Assembly (NCBI RefSeq): GCF_001622165.1 | Contig: NZ_LVWG01000017.1 | Coordinates: 1-64,000, forward strand | From: Pelodictyon luteolum | GTDB taxonomy: Bacteria > Bacteroidota > Chlorobiia > Chlorobiales > Chlorobiaceae | Length of the DNA stretch: 64,000 nt | Direction: 5' to 3' | In this document: positions 8,389-17,098 of the stretch, one piece after another | Numbering within the stretch: position 1 is the first letter of the stretch | Layout of the letters: each line of letters starts with the position of its first letter | Notes under the pieces: generated by a model | What the model was told of the DNA's origin: nothing | Seen by the model: only the letters and a program-made list of their open reading frames with translations | The model's database searches: none | Program-made: the position numbers and the translations under genes

Positions 8389-10407
8389 TCAGGCAAGCCT
8401 CACCCTGAACACATGCGCAGGCATGATTGAGGGGTCAAGCTCCACATAGTTCCACTCCCCCCTCCACTCGTACTGCATTCCGCTGAAGAGGTCCTCGACC
8501 CTGAAGGCGTGGTCGTGGGAGAGGCCGAACTGCTCAAGCGGAAAGCGCATCCAGCCGCTGCGGCGCCGCTGGTGATCGAGATTGACGACGGTGAGAATGA
8601 TGTTCGTGCCATCATCGGACTGTTTGACGTATCCCATGAGCCACTCGTTCTCGTGACCAGGCGAGTCTTCGATGGTAAGGAAAGAGATGGACGGGGTCTG
8701 CTGCAGGGCAGCATTCTCCCTTCGGATGCGGTTGATGCGGGTGATCTCGGCACGGATGTTGCCGGGGCGGTCAAGATCCCACTCCCTGATCTCATACTTC
8801 TCCGAATCAAGATATTCCTCTTTGCCCGGTGCCGGAGGCAGGTGCTCGCACAGCTCATAGGCAGGGCCGTACATACCGTAGTTCGAAGAGAGGGTTGCGG
8901 CAAGCACCATGCGGATGATGAATTTCGGCCTGCCGCCCGTCTGCAGCTCCTCGTGGAGGATGTCGGGAGTGTTCGGCCAGAAGTTAGCCCGCATGAAGTG
9001 GCTGAGCGGAGGCGTGGTGAGCTCCTTCATGTATTCCTGGAGCTCATGCTTGGTGTTCCGCCAGGTAAAGTAGCTGTAGGACTGGCTGTAGCCGATTTTA
9101 CCAAGGCGGGCCATGAGCTTCGGGCGGGTGAATGCCTCGGCGAGGAACACCGTATCGGGATGCTCCGCCCTGATTGAGGCGATGGCCCATTCCCAGAACC
9201 CGAAAGCCTTGGTGTGCGGGTTGTCGACGCGGAAGATCTTCACTCCCTTTCCGATCCAGAAAAGGAAGACGCTTTTCAGCTCCATCCAGAGGTTCTGCCA
9301 GTCGGCCGTCTCGAAATCAAGGGGAAGGATGTCCTCATACCGTTTCGGGGGGTTCTCGGCAAACTGCACCGTGCCGTCCGGTCTCCAGCGGAACCAGTCG
9401 GGGTGCTCCTGCACCCAGGGGTGGTCGGGAGAGCACTGGAAGGCGATATCAAGGGCAACGGCAATCCCCTCGGCTCCTGCCGCAGCGACAAAGGCCGTAA
9501 AATCCTCGATGGTACCGAGCTCGGGATGGGCCGACTTGTGTCCTCCCTCCGGGCTGCCGATGGCCCAGCAGCTGCCGGGCTCCCCGGGCTCAGCCTTGAG
9601 CGCATTGTTCTTTCCTTTTCTTTTCGTAGTACCGATCGGATGGATGGGCGGAAGATAGACGACATCGAACCCCATGCCGGCGATGAAAGGCAGGCGCTCC
9701 ATGCAGTCGCGGAAGGTGCCATGCCTCCCCGGAACCGAACCCCATGAACGGGGAAAGAATTCATACCATGAGCTGAACCCGGCCTTCTCCTGCTCGACGG
9801 TGAGCGGCAGGACCCGGTCATACACCGAAACCGCCGAGCGGTCGGGGTTCCTCTCCATGAGAAGCACGAGGGCCTCGTCAAGCGCGGCATCGACCCCCTT
9901 GCTTTTGAGGCGCCCTTCTCTGCGGATTGCTGCGGCAGATGCCTTGAGTTTTTTTGCATCGGCTTCACCGGCGCGACCGGCGGCCGCATCAACCTGGAGC
10001 GCACCGATTTCAAGGTCGAGGGCAACGTCCTGAAGCGCTTCGATTTTTTTTACCAGCCCCCTTCGCCAGGTGCTGAAGTGGTCTACCCATGCCTGGACCG
10101 TATATTCATAGGGCCCGGGCATGCCGACCCTGAACGAGCCGCCCCAGCGATCGTTGTCCATCGGCTTCATCGGCGAGCATTCCCAGTCAGCAGTTCCCGC
10201 CGGGCGGAAGCACACTTCAGCCCGGAGCATGTCGGCACCGTCGACGAAGATGTCCGCCTCAACCTGCACCAGCCCCCCCTCAACCGCCTTTGCGGGATGG
10301 CATCCCCCGTAGGCTTCGGGAGAAACATGCTCGATAACGGCCCGTTGCCGTCCATCGAACTCCCTGGGTGAGCAGAGGGGAGCGGAGCGGAGGAAGGTGT
10401 CTTTCAT
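8389..10407 (-). CDS. glgE: alpha-1,4-glucan:maltose-1-phosphate maltosyltransferase GlgE
   Basis: Extends alpha-1,4-glucan chains with maltosyl units from maltose-1-phosphate. About 672 residues, GH13 subfamily 3. An N-terminal domain (VEADIFVDG, WGGSF, YEYTVQAWVDHF) is followed by the barrel: PPIHPIG, IALDIAFQCSPDHPW-like region, nucleophile Asp near 395 in FRVDNPHTK, Glu in FLAEAFTRP, and a C-terminal beta domain. The ATG at 10407 is chosen; an in-frame GTG at 10512 would add 35 proline-rich residues unlike the family. Neither start has a strong Shine-Dalgarno. No branching-enzyme gene (glgB) lies in the cluster, though it often accompanies glgE elsewhere. Confidence 0.95.
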   Translation of the reverse strand: MKDTFLRSAPLCSPREFDGRQRAVIEHVSPEAYGGCHPAKAVEGGLVQVEADIFVDGADMLRAEVCFRPAGTADWECSPMKPMDNDRWGGSFRVGMPGPYEYTVQAWVDHFSTWRRGLVKKIEALQDVALDLEIGALQVDAAAGRAGEADAKKLKASAAAIRREGRLKSKGVDAALDEALVLLMERNPDRSAVSVYDRVLPLTVEQEKAGFSSWYEFFPRSWGSVPGRHGTFRDCMERLPFIAGMGFDVVYLPPIHPIGTTKRKGKNNALKAEPGEPGSCWAIGSPEGGHKSAHPELGTIEDFTAFVAAAGAEGIAVALDIAFQCSPDHPWVQEHPDWFRWRPDGTVQFAENPPKRYEDILPLDFETADWQNLWMELKSVFLFWIGKGVKIFRVDNPHTKAFGFWEWAIASIRAEHPDTVFLAEAFTRPKLMARLGKIGYSQSYSYFTWRNTKHELQEYMKELTTPPLSHFMRANFWPNTPDILHEELQTGGRPKFIIRMVLAATLSSNYGMYGPAYELCEHLPPAPGKEEYLDSEKYEIREWDLDRPGNIRAEITRINRIRRENAALQQTPSISFLTIEDSPGHENEWLMGYVKQSDDGTNIILTVVNLDHQRRRSGWMRFPLEQFGLSHDHAFRVEDLFSGMQYEWRGEWNYVELDPSIMPAHVFRVRLA

Positions 10408-10717
10408 CGTGGACTTGGATCTTGTTGTGGGCCGGATGCATTCCGGCGGTGCAGCAGCATCGACTCCCGGAGGGAAAGCCCGCCCTCGGAGGGGCAGGAG
10501 GGTGTCCGGCACTGCCGTATGAAAACTTTATTACGGCCTGAACTGGAAAATAGGAAAACTCCCATACTTTTTTGCCAGCGAACTCCGCTAATTTCCTGAG
10601 CGCAAGGAAAAGGACCCGCTTTGCATTCCGGCAAAAAAAATCCTTCTTTTATGGAAGTTTCCGTTTTCACCCACACACCAGGGGGCACAGCCGCACCCGC
10701 AATAAACAGCAACCATT
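10408..10717. other. divergent intergenic region between glgE and prfB
   Basis: About 310 bases between two divergent genes; it must hold the promoters of both. No convincing -35/-10 pair, hairpin, RNA gene or separate reading frame was recognised. Confidence 0.5.
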
Positions 10718-11813
10718 ATGTTTGAACCACAAAAAGAAAGACTGCAGGACATCAACAGGCGCCTGGAACAGTTACGGGGGTATCTTTGACGTCGACCAGC
10801 GCAAAGAGAAAATAGAGGATCTCGAAAAGGTTTCCGGAAACCCCGAATTCTGGAACGACCAGAAAGCAGCACACGCTGTCCTCAAGGAGTTGAACGAAAA
10901 CCGATCCTGGGTCGAGGGCTACGAAAAGCTCGCAGGGCAGGCTGAATCCTGCCGCGATGAGCTTGCAATAGCAGACGAGCTGGAAGACGAGTCGTTCGAA
11001 CGGGAGCTGACAGCATCGATTGACGCCATTATGCAGGAGATTGCTGCCATCGAGTTCAAGAACATGCTCTCCGGAAAGGACGATCCCGGCAATGCCATCA
11101 TCACAATCCATGCGGGAGCCGGCGGCACCGAGGCCCAGGACTGGGCCGAGATGCTCTATAGGATGTACATGCGATGGGCCGAGCGCAAGGGGTTCAAGGT
11201 CTATACCGATGACTATCAGGAGGGTGACGGCGCCGGCATCAAGACCGCAACCCTTGAAATACAGGGCCCCTATGCCTACGGGTACCTGAAGGCGGAAAAC
11301 GGCGTGCACCGTCTCGTGCGGGTTTCACCGTTCGACTCGAACGCACGGCGCCACACCTCGTTCGCCAGCGTCTACACCTACCCCGAGGCTCCGCCCGATG
11401 TGGAAATCGAGGTCCGCAAGGAGGACCTTGAGCTGTCGACCTTCCGTAGCGGCGGCAAAGGCGGCCAGAACGTCAACAAAGTGGAAACCGCCGTACGTAT
11501 CAAGCATATCCCCTCCGGCATCGTGGTCGGCTGCCAGCAGGAACGCTCGCAGTTCCAGAACAGGGAACGCGCCATGAAGATGCTGATGGCGCAGCTCTAC
11601 CAGCGCCAGCGCGAGGAAGAGGATGCAAGGAAACGCGAAGTGGAAGGAAAGAAGAAAAAAATCGAGTGGGGAAGCCAGATCCGCAGCTACGTGCTCGACG
11701 ACCGCCGCATAAAGGACCACCGCACCAACTACGAACGCTTTGACGTGGAAACCGTGCTGGACGGTGATATCGACGACTTCATGGAGAAGTACCTCTCCGA
11801 GTTCGGAGACTGA
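10718..11813 (+). CDS. prfB: peptide chain release factor 2, with programmed +1 frameshift
   Basis: Releases nascent chains at UGA and UAA. Translation starts at ATG 10718; 23 codons later an in-frame TGA (10787-10789) interrupts, and the rest continues in the +1 frame from GAC at 10788, giving about 364 residues, the normal RF2 length. The RF2 stop-codon recognition motif SPF (RVSPFDSN) and the catalytic GGQ motif ([11 protein letters not shown]) are both present. The slippery CTT-TGA and the upstream purine-rich element show that the interruption is the known autoregulatory device rather than a mutation. A long downstream frame alone, beginning at 10572, would mis-assign the N-terminus. Confidence 0.97.
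10775..10790 (+). promoter_or_regulatory. prfB programmed frameshift site
   Basis: CGGGGG at 10775-10780 acts as an internal Shine-Dalgarno, followed by TAT, the slippery CTT (10784-10786) and the stop TGA then C. The arrangement GGGGG-TAT-CTT-TGA-C is the same as in E. coli prfB. Low RF2 slows termination at TGA and favours the shift, so RF2 controls its own level. Confidence 0.96.
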
Positions 11814-11818
11814 GGCAC

Positions 11819-12670
11819 ATGATGGAACATGGGGAACCCCTGCAGTTCGGCATCGTCACCGACGTGCACTTCCAGACTGAGGACCCCCGGGCCGCACATC
11901 GTGACGAAGCCTATCTCCGGCACTGCCTGGAGGATTTAGGAAGCCGTGGTGCCCGATTTCTGGTACAGCTAGGAGACCTCATCAAGGGCACCCCGGATCA
12001 CGCCCCCGAAGAGCTCCGACAGGCACTCTGCCCGTTCAAGGAGTTCAATGGGCCGATTCACCACGTCATCGGCAACCACTGCCTTCAACTACCGGTAGCG
12101 ATCCTGCAGCCGGCATACGGGCTCCGGCACCCCTGGTACTCCTTCACGGAGGGGGGAGTTCTGTTCCTCGTGCTCGACGGCATGGAGGTCAGCCTGCTCC
12201 GCGAACCCGAAACGGATGAAGACCGGGCTATGCTTGAACACTTCAGGAAAACCCCGGGATGCCAGCCGTGGTGCGGAGCTGTCGGGTCACGCCAGAAAGC
12301 CTGGCTCCAGAAAGAGCTTCGACTGGCCGGAGAACAGAGGATGCCGGCCTTCGTGCTCTCGCACCTCCCGCTCCATCCAGCAACCACGGACGAGCGCCAC
12401 GGCATCCTCTGGAACCACGGCGATATCCGCGACATCCTCGCTGCATCTTTCGCAGTGAAGGCCTGCATCAGCGGGCACTACCACCCCGGGGCGTACAGCA
12501 GAGAGAGTGGCATCCACTACATCGTGCTGCCGGCCTTCAACACCCGCGGCACAAAGGGTGACGACGGCTGTTTTATGGCAGTACTCCGGGAAGGACAGCT
12601 CATCATAAGCACCTCCGCTGGCACCCTGCTCCATGATGCTGATCTGCCAAAGAGAGCACAGCAAACCTGA
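11819..12670 (+). CDS. calcineurin-like metallophosphoesterase
   Basis: A 283-residue metallophosphoesterase with the ordered metal-ligand motifs DVHF (usually DxH), GDLIKG (GDxx), GNHC (GNHE/D), SHLPLHP and GHYHPG. The overall layout resembles the Mn-dependent ADP-ribose/CDP-alcohol pyrophosphatase group, so a nucleotide diphosphate substrate is possible, but this is inference. It begins 5 bases after the prfB stop and is probably co-transcribed with it and with the following M23 peptidase gene. ATG codons at 11819 and 11822 are adjacent; either may be used. Confidence 0.85.
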   Translation: MMEHGEPLQFGIVTDVHFQTEDPRAAHRDEAYLRHCLEDLGSRGARFLVQLGDLIKGTPDHAPEELRQALCPFKEFNGPIHHVIGNHCLQLPVAILQPAYGLRHPWYSFTEGGVLFLVLDGMEVSLLREPETDEDRAMLEHFRKTPGCQPWCGAVGSRQKAWLQKELRLAGEQRMPAFVLSHLPLHPATTDERHGILWNHGDIRDILAASFAVKACISGHYHPGAYSRESGIHYIVLPAFNTRGTKGDDGCFMAVLREGQLIISTSAGTLLHDADLPKRAQQT

Positions 12671-12684
12671 AAACCCGACACACC

Positions 12685-13578
12685 ATGCACCCGTTCCACC
12701 CCATCTTCCACACGATGCTCCGCACTCTCGCGCTGCTCTCCCCGATACTTCTCATATCGGCCGCTTCGGCCATCGGCCGGGCCACACTGGATGTATCCCT
12801 TGACCGCAACAGCCGGGAGCAGGGAGGATTCTTCACCGTTGATGCCAGGGGGAGCGAAACGGCACCCGTCGTCAGTTTCATGGAGAAAGAGTGGCCGATG
12901 TTCCGGCAGGAGGACGGGTCATGGCAGGCGCTGGTACCGGTTGAAAACCTCAGCGAACCGGGCACCTACACCCTCGCTGTTTCGGCAGGAGACCTGCATC
13001 GGGAGCTGCCGGTCACCGTGAAACCAACCGGAATGAAGGTGCAGTACATCACCCTCAGTCCCTCGAAGTCGTCGCTGCAGGCCACCGCCGCTGAAAAGTC
13101 GCGGGTCAGAGCCGCCCTCATGACCAGCACGCCGGACCGACTGTTCGGGGAGGGGTTCATTCGCCCCTGCAAGGGAGAGACAAGCAGCCTGTTCGGCCTG
13201 AAGCGATCGTACAACGGGGGACCCGCCACCAGCTACCACAGGGGCATCGACATAGCAGCACCTCAGGGCGCGGCAGTCTACTCGACCTCAGGAGGGAGGG
13301 TGGTGTTGGCCGGAACCGTCCAGGAGGGATTCCAGATCCATGGAAACACTGTCATCCTCGACCACGGCCAGGGGGTGACATCGGTATACCTCCACCTCGA
13401 CTCCATCACCGTGAAAGAGGGCCAGCGGGTGGAAAAAGGATTGCAGATCGGAACGGTTGGCCACACCGGCATCTCAACCGCCCCGCATCTGCACTGGGGC
13501 ATCTACCTCTACGGGGTAAGCGTCAACCCGGAACTGTTCCTCGTCAATCGTCCCGCCTTTCTTCGAGCCAGGCGCTGA
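12685..13578 (+). CDS. secreted M23 (LytM-type) peptidoglycan endopeptidase
   Basis: A 297-residue exported protein. An N-terminal hydrophobic segment (LALLSPILLISAASA) forms a signal peptide. The C-terminal third is a peptidase M23 domain: HRGIDIAAPQG (first His and Asp zinc ligands), YLHLDS and HLHWGI (HxH ligand motif), so all zinc and catalytic residues are present. It is expected to cleave cross-links in periplasmic peptidoglycan. The middle region is a beta-rich segment of the kind seen in Gram-negative M23 proteins. Its last 35 bases overlap the 3' end of the convergent WecB-like gene. Confidence 0.92.
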   Translation: MHPFHPIFHTMLRTLALLSPILLISAASAIGRATLDVSLDRNSREQGGFFTVDARGSETAPVVSFMEKEWPMFRQEDGSWQALVPVENLSEPGTYTLAVSAGDLHRELPVTVKPTGMKVQYITLSPSKSSLQATAAEKSRVRAALMTSTPDRLFGEGFIRPCKGETSSLFGLKRSYNGGPATSYHRGIDIAAPQGAAVYSTSGGRVVLAGTVQEGFQIHGNTVILDHGQGVTSVYLHLDSITVKEGQRVEKGLQIGTVGHTGISTAPHLHWGIYLYGVSVNPELFLVNRPAFLRARR

Positions 13579-14614
13579 TTCTTGAGGCCGCAGCCCCGTC
13601 CCATTTTTCCGGAATCTTCGAACGCCGCGTCTCACCTTTCTTCATCTGGAGGCTCTCAAGCATCCGGGCCGAAGCCTCCTCGACATCTAGCCCCACAAGG
13701 ACGTTGGTTCCGATCTCAAGAGTTGATGGCCTCTCGGTCCGCTCGAGCATGCTCATGCATGGAACGTTCATCACCGTTGCCTCTGCCGCCAGCAGGCCGC
13801 TACCCTGAAGCAGCAACGATGCATCACGGAGCAGGACAAGAAGGTCGCCATAAGCAGGAATCGCAGTCACATGCACCCGGGCCATCCCCTCCAGCCTCTG
13901 CTGGAGCACGGCCGAGGACGAAGCATCGTCCGGAAGGAGAACAAGGACATCGGTTGCGGCTGAAAGCCCGGCAAGCATCATGAAGAGGGCATCCTCGAAC
14001 CCGTTGCCGCTGTTCAGAGAAGGCAGGACGAGGGCGTACTGTTTCGGCTTAAGGCCCAGTGATGCTGCCAGAGGAGCAGCACCGCCACGCTCCATGAAAG
14101 CACGGAGAGCATCAATGACGAGGTTCCCGGCAAACAGGACACCCTCTTCGGCGACACCCTCGTTGATGAGGTTGTACGCCCCGCTGTGCTCACTTACGAT
14201 ATGAAGCGAGGCAACGGTATCGATGAGCATTCTGCGAATCTCCTCAACATCCCCACGGTCATAACTGCGCAGGCCCGCATCGGAAGAGGCCACAGGCAGA
14301 CCGAGTTCGGCAGCGGCAAGAGCGGCACCGAGGGCCGGGGCATCGGAACCGCACACGATGACGAGGTCCGGCCCGATGGCGGCGATGGCATCCTCCATCG
14401 CCGCCAGAGAACGCGCCAGCGTGCAGGGCGTACCGCAGTCGACAACCCTTGACGACGCCTCTGTAAGGCCGAAGCATAATGCCATGTCGGCAGAGGGCGG
14501 CTCCGACGATACGAGAGAAACGTTGAACGAGCCATTTTCTTCAAGAGCGGCAAACAGGGGGCCGGAGACGAGCAGGCCACGGTGGCCGCCGGCGGCAAGG
14601 AGTATATTTTTCAC
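13544..14614 (-). CDS. divergent UDP-N-acetylglucosamine 2-epimerase (WecB)-like protein
   Basis: A 356-residue protein with the two-domain GT-B outline of WecB. Recognisable pieces are CGSDAPALGAALAA (for the HGDTxS region), the AGLRSYDRGDVEEIRR segment (EE retained), GNLVIDAL, and near the C-terminus TERPSTLEIGTNVLVG. Several catalytic positions differ: the usual HVEAGLRS reads SSDAGLRS (Asp112 for Glu), and the TLHRxEN loop reads PSLNSGNG, losing the conserved His. It may have changed chemistry or only bind a sugar nucleotide. The divergent neighbour is an LptA-like gene, so a role in envelope glycans is possible. Confidence 0.7.
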   Translation of the reverse strand: MKNILLAAGGHRGLLVSGPLFAALEENGSFNVSLVSSEPPSADMALCFGLTEASSRVVDCGTPCTLARSLAAMEDAIAAIGPDLVIVCGSDAPALGAALAAAELGLPVASSDAGLRSYDRGDVEEIRRMLIDTVASLHIVSEHSGAYNLINEGVAEEGVLFAGNLVIDALRAFMERGGAAPLAASLGLKPKQYALVLPSLNSGNGFEDALFMMLAGLSAATDVLVLLPDDASSSAVLQQRLEGMARVHVTAIPAYGDLLVLLRDASLLLQGSGLLAAEATVMNVPCMSMLERTERPSTLEIGTNVLVGLDVEEASARMLESLQMKKGETRRSKIPEKWDGAAASRISAWLEERRDD

Positions 14615-14688
14615 AGCGCGGAAACCTTTAGTACATTAAGAAAACAAGAGCACCATATTTTTTTCAAGGCACCCAACAATCACGAACA

Positions 14689-15771
14689 ATGACACGACCG
14701 GGCCGACTGCTCATCCTCACCGCAAGCCTCTTGCTGCTTCAGGATGCCCCGCTTCCGGGCCTGCACCATAATACGGCTCATGCGGAGAAAAAGAAAATCA
14801 TTCTCCGCCACGCCGATACGATTGAAGGCGGCGAGGATGCCGGAGGCAGCTTCCGCGCAGCCATCGGCAACGTGCTGTTCGAGAAGGACAACCTGACATT
14901 GAGTTGCGACCGCACCACAGACTATGAGGGCCAGGACCGCATCGTGATGAACGGCAACGTCCGCATCTCTGATGGCGCCAAGGAGATTTTCGGCGATGAC
15001 GGCGTCTTCCACCCCTCCACCGACGTCTGCGAACTCCACGGCAACGTCCGCGGCCGGATGCTGGACAACTCCATGATGGTCCGGTCCAGAAAAGCAGTCT
15101 TTAACAACAAGGAAAACCGCCTCTGGTTCTACGACAACGCCATCGGTTGGCGTTACAACGAACAGGTCAGCGGAGACATTCTGCGGATCCAATTCAAGCC
15201 TGCGGATGAGAATGCACCGTCGAAAGATGGTGGCGGCAAACAGAAAATCGAGGAAATGCAGGTCCACGGCCACGCGTTCTACGCCACACGCGATACGCTG
15301 ACAGCCGAACCCGAAGGCTATGACCAGCTCAGTGGACGCCATATCGTGGTGCTCATCGGCGATGACTCGAAAGTAAAAGGGGTCAGGGTGACCAAAGAGG
15401 CAGAAAGCCTTGTCCACATATACGATAATGACAGTATGCAGAAGCCGGACGAAAGCAAAAGGAGCAAGGATGAGGACACGAACAAGCTGAGCGGCATCAA
15501 CTACTCAAGTGGCGACAGGATCAGGATGATCTTCAAGAACGGCACCCTGAATAAAATGAACGTCACCGGCAATGCCGAGGGAACCGAATACCCTCCCGAG
15601 CTGCGCGGGTCAGTCAACCTCCCGAAATTCAAATGGAGGGAAGACGAGCGGCCGTTCGGAAGAAAACCCGCTGCCGATACCACGGCGGTAGGGAGAAAGA
15701 CAGTAAAAATGCGTAGCGAAACTGCGCCGGACAAGGGCGCTGAGGCGCCTGAAAGAGAAAGCCTTCCGTAA
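14689..15771 (+). CDS. LptA/OstA-like periplasmic protein
   Basis: A 360-residue exported protein with a hydrophobic N-terminus (LLILTASLLLLQ). The body is made of repeated short beta-strand units typical of the OstA/LptA fold: GNVLFEKDNLTLSCD, MNGNVRI, LHGNVRGR, VHGHAFYA and VTGNAEG. This family forms the lipopolysaccharide bridge across the periplasm. Compared with LptA (about 180 residues) it is long, and the charged C-terminal 60 residues are probably disordered, so it may be a scaffold-like relative rather than LptA itself. The stop codon lies in the loop of a hairpin. Confidence 0.78.
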   Translation: MTRPGRLLILTASLLLLQDAPLPGLHHNTAHAEKKKIILRHADTIEGGEDAGGSFRAAIGNVLFEKDNLTLSCDRTTDYEGQDRIVMNGNVRISDGAKEIFGDDGVFHPSTDVCELHGNVRGRMLDNSMMVRSRKAVFNNKENRLWFYDNAIGWRYNEQVSGDILRIQFKPADENAPSKDGGGKQKIEEMQVHGHAFYATRDTLTAEPEGYDQLSGRHIVVLIGDDSKVKGVRVTKEAESLVHIYDNDSMQKPDESKRSKDEDTNKLSGINYSSGDRIRMIFKNGTLNKMNVTGNAEGTEYPPELRGSVNLPKFKWREDERPFGRKPAADTTAVGRKTVKMRSETAPDKGAEAPERESLP

Positions 15772-15784
15772 AGGGAAGGCTTTC
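15757..15784. terminator. hairpin spanning the stop codon of the LptA-like gene
   Basis: Perfect 11-bp inverted repeat GAAAGCCTTCC (15757-15767) and its complement (15774-15784), with the TAA stop at 15769-15771 in the loop. There is no clear T-run on either side, so it may stabilise the mRNA end or terminate weakly between two convergent genes. Confidence 0.6.
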
Positions 15785-15836
15785 AGCAGCATGCCGGGTG
15801 CCGGCAGCGCACCGATGACGACAGGAAAACGCTGTC

Positions 15837-16094
15837 TTACTTAGCGAACGGGCATGTACCGGTCGAGCAGGAGGAGCCTGATGACGACGAATCGGAGCAG
15901 GAGGACTTCTTCGCACTGTAATCGGTGCCGTAGAAACCCGACCCTTTAAGCACAAAACCGCCCTCGGCGCTGATGACGCGCTCCAGCGCATCCTTCCCGC
16001 ATTGAGGGCAGGTCTTCAGGGCATTCTCACTCATTTTCTGGACCGCTTCAAGTTCGTAGCCGCAGCTGGTGCAGCGATATTGATAGGTAGGCAT
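15837..16094 (-). CDS. FmdB-family zinc-ribbon protein
   Basis: An 85-residue protein starting MPTYQYRC, the hallmark of the FmdB/CxxC regulatory family. Four zinc ligands are at Cys8, Cys11, Cys29 and Cys32 (CTSC and CPQC), followed by [14 protein letters not shown], another family signature. The tail is Ser/Cys-rich ([13 protein letters not shown]). The biological role of the family is unsettled. The ATG at 16094 is preferred over upstream in-frame starts because the family starts with MPxYxYxC. It diverges from recO. Confidence 0.9.
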   Translation of the reverse strand: MPTYQYRCTSCGYELEAVQKMSENALKTCPQCGKDALERVISAEGGFVLKGSGFYGTDYSAKKSSCSDSSSSGSSCSTGTCPFAK

Positions 16095-16200
16095 AGGTTC
16101 GAGCGCATTATGGTTGAAAGGCATCCGGAAAGACTCCTTCTCTGTAGAAGGGCCTGTGAATGTATATAGGGATATTTCAAAAAATAAAAAAGGGGCTCCG

Positions 16201-16995
16201 TTGATCCTCAAAACCCGGGCGGTCGTGCTGCGGGAGGTCAAATACCGCGACCAGTCCAAAATCCTCACCCTCTACACCCGAGAGTTCGGAAAGATGGCCT
16301 GCATCCTGAAGGGGGGGCGCAATCCTAAAAACCGCCTCTCGGGCATCTTCTCCGCCGGAAACGTCCTCGACATCGTCCTCTACCGCAAGCCCGAACGGGA
16401 AGTTCAGCTCATCAGCGACGGAAGCCTCGTCTCATGCCCGATGGTGCCCGGGCCCGACATCGAGCGTTTCGGGGTTCTCTACCGGATCATAGACCTGGTG
16501 CGCCTGACAACGGAGCGTGACTCCAGAAGTCTCCGCCTCTTCAGCCTTCTGGAGTCGACCCTCCTTGAACTCAACCGGGAGAGGGTTGCCTACAGGACGC
16601 TCTACGCATGGTTCCTGCTCCGATTCATCTCATTGCAGGGTTTTGCCCCGGAGCTATGCCGTTGCGTCTTCAGCGGCAGGGAAATACCCGGAGATGGGGG
16701 CGAAGGACCCCGCGGTGAACTCCTGTTCGTCATGAACCCCGGAGGCCTTGCCCTCCCGGGTACCATCCACGCTGACGGCCGGAACGTCCGGCCGATCACT
16801 CCTGAAGCCGCAGACCTGCTCTCAGCCCTTTCCCGTACAGCAACTGCCGCCTCAGCCGCAGATGGGAGCGGTACGGCGGAGGGCGGAGCTGCCCTCATCT
16901 GCGGAACCATCCTCCAGGAATACTGCCGGCACCATCTGGAACACACCGGCGGACAGAAGAACCTTGCCGTGATTTCGCAGCTCCTCGCGGAATGA
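16201..16995 (+). CDS. recO: DNA repair protein RecO
   Basis: Loads RecA onto SSB-coated DNA in the RecFOR recombination pathway. About 264 residues. The N-terminal OB-fold begins [19 protein letters not shown], then LTLYTREFG and [12 protein letters not shown]; the C-terminal helical domain has [19 protein letters not shown] at 16201 is chosen because RecO proteins begin exactly at this segment and AAGGGG lies 5 bases upstream; an ATG 87 bases earlier would add unrelated residues. Only one of the usual C-terminal zinc-site cysteine pairs is evident (CRCVFSG), so zinc binding may be partly lost. Confidence 0.92.
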   Translation: MILKTRAVVLREVKYRDQSKILTLYTREFGKMACILKGGRNPKNRLSGIFSAGNVLDIVLYRKPEREVQLISDGSLVSCPMVPGPDIERFGVLYRIIDLVRLTTERDSRSLRLFSLLESTLLELNRERVAYRTLYAWFLLRFISLQGFAPELCRCVFSGREIPGDGGEGPRGELLFVMNPGGLALPGTIHADGRNVRPITPEAADLLSALSRTATAASAADGSGTAEGGAALICGTILQEYCRHHLEHTGGQKNLAVISQLLAE

Positions 16996-17098
16996 GCAGC
17001 GGGATTTGGAGTTTTATATCTGCTGGAGTATTCCTATCTTGACCCTACATTTTCATTTTTCCACATCGTCTCGTCCAATCAAAAACGCATTGACCGAC

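Noticed and set aside
10787-10789. prfB as a pseudogene because of an in-frame TGA
   Set aside because: The stop sits in the known programmed frameshift context and the remainder is intact.
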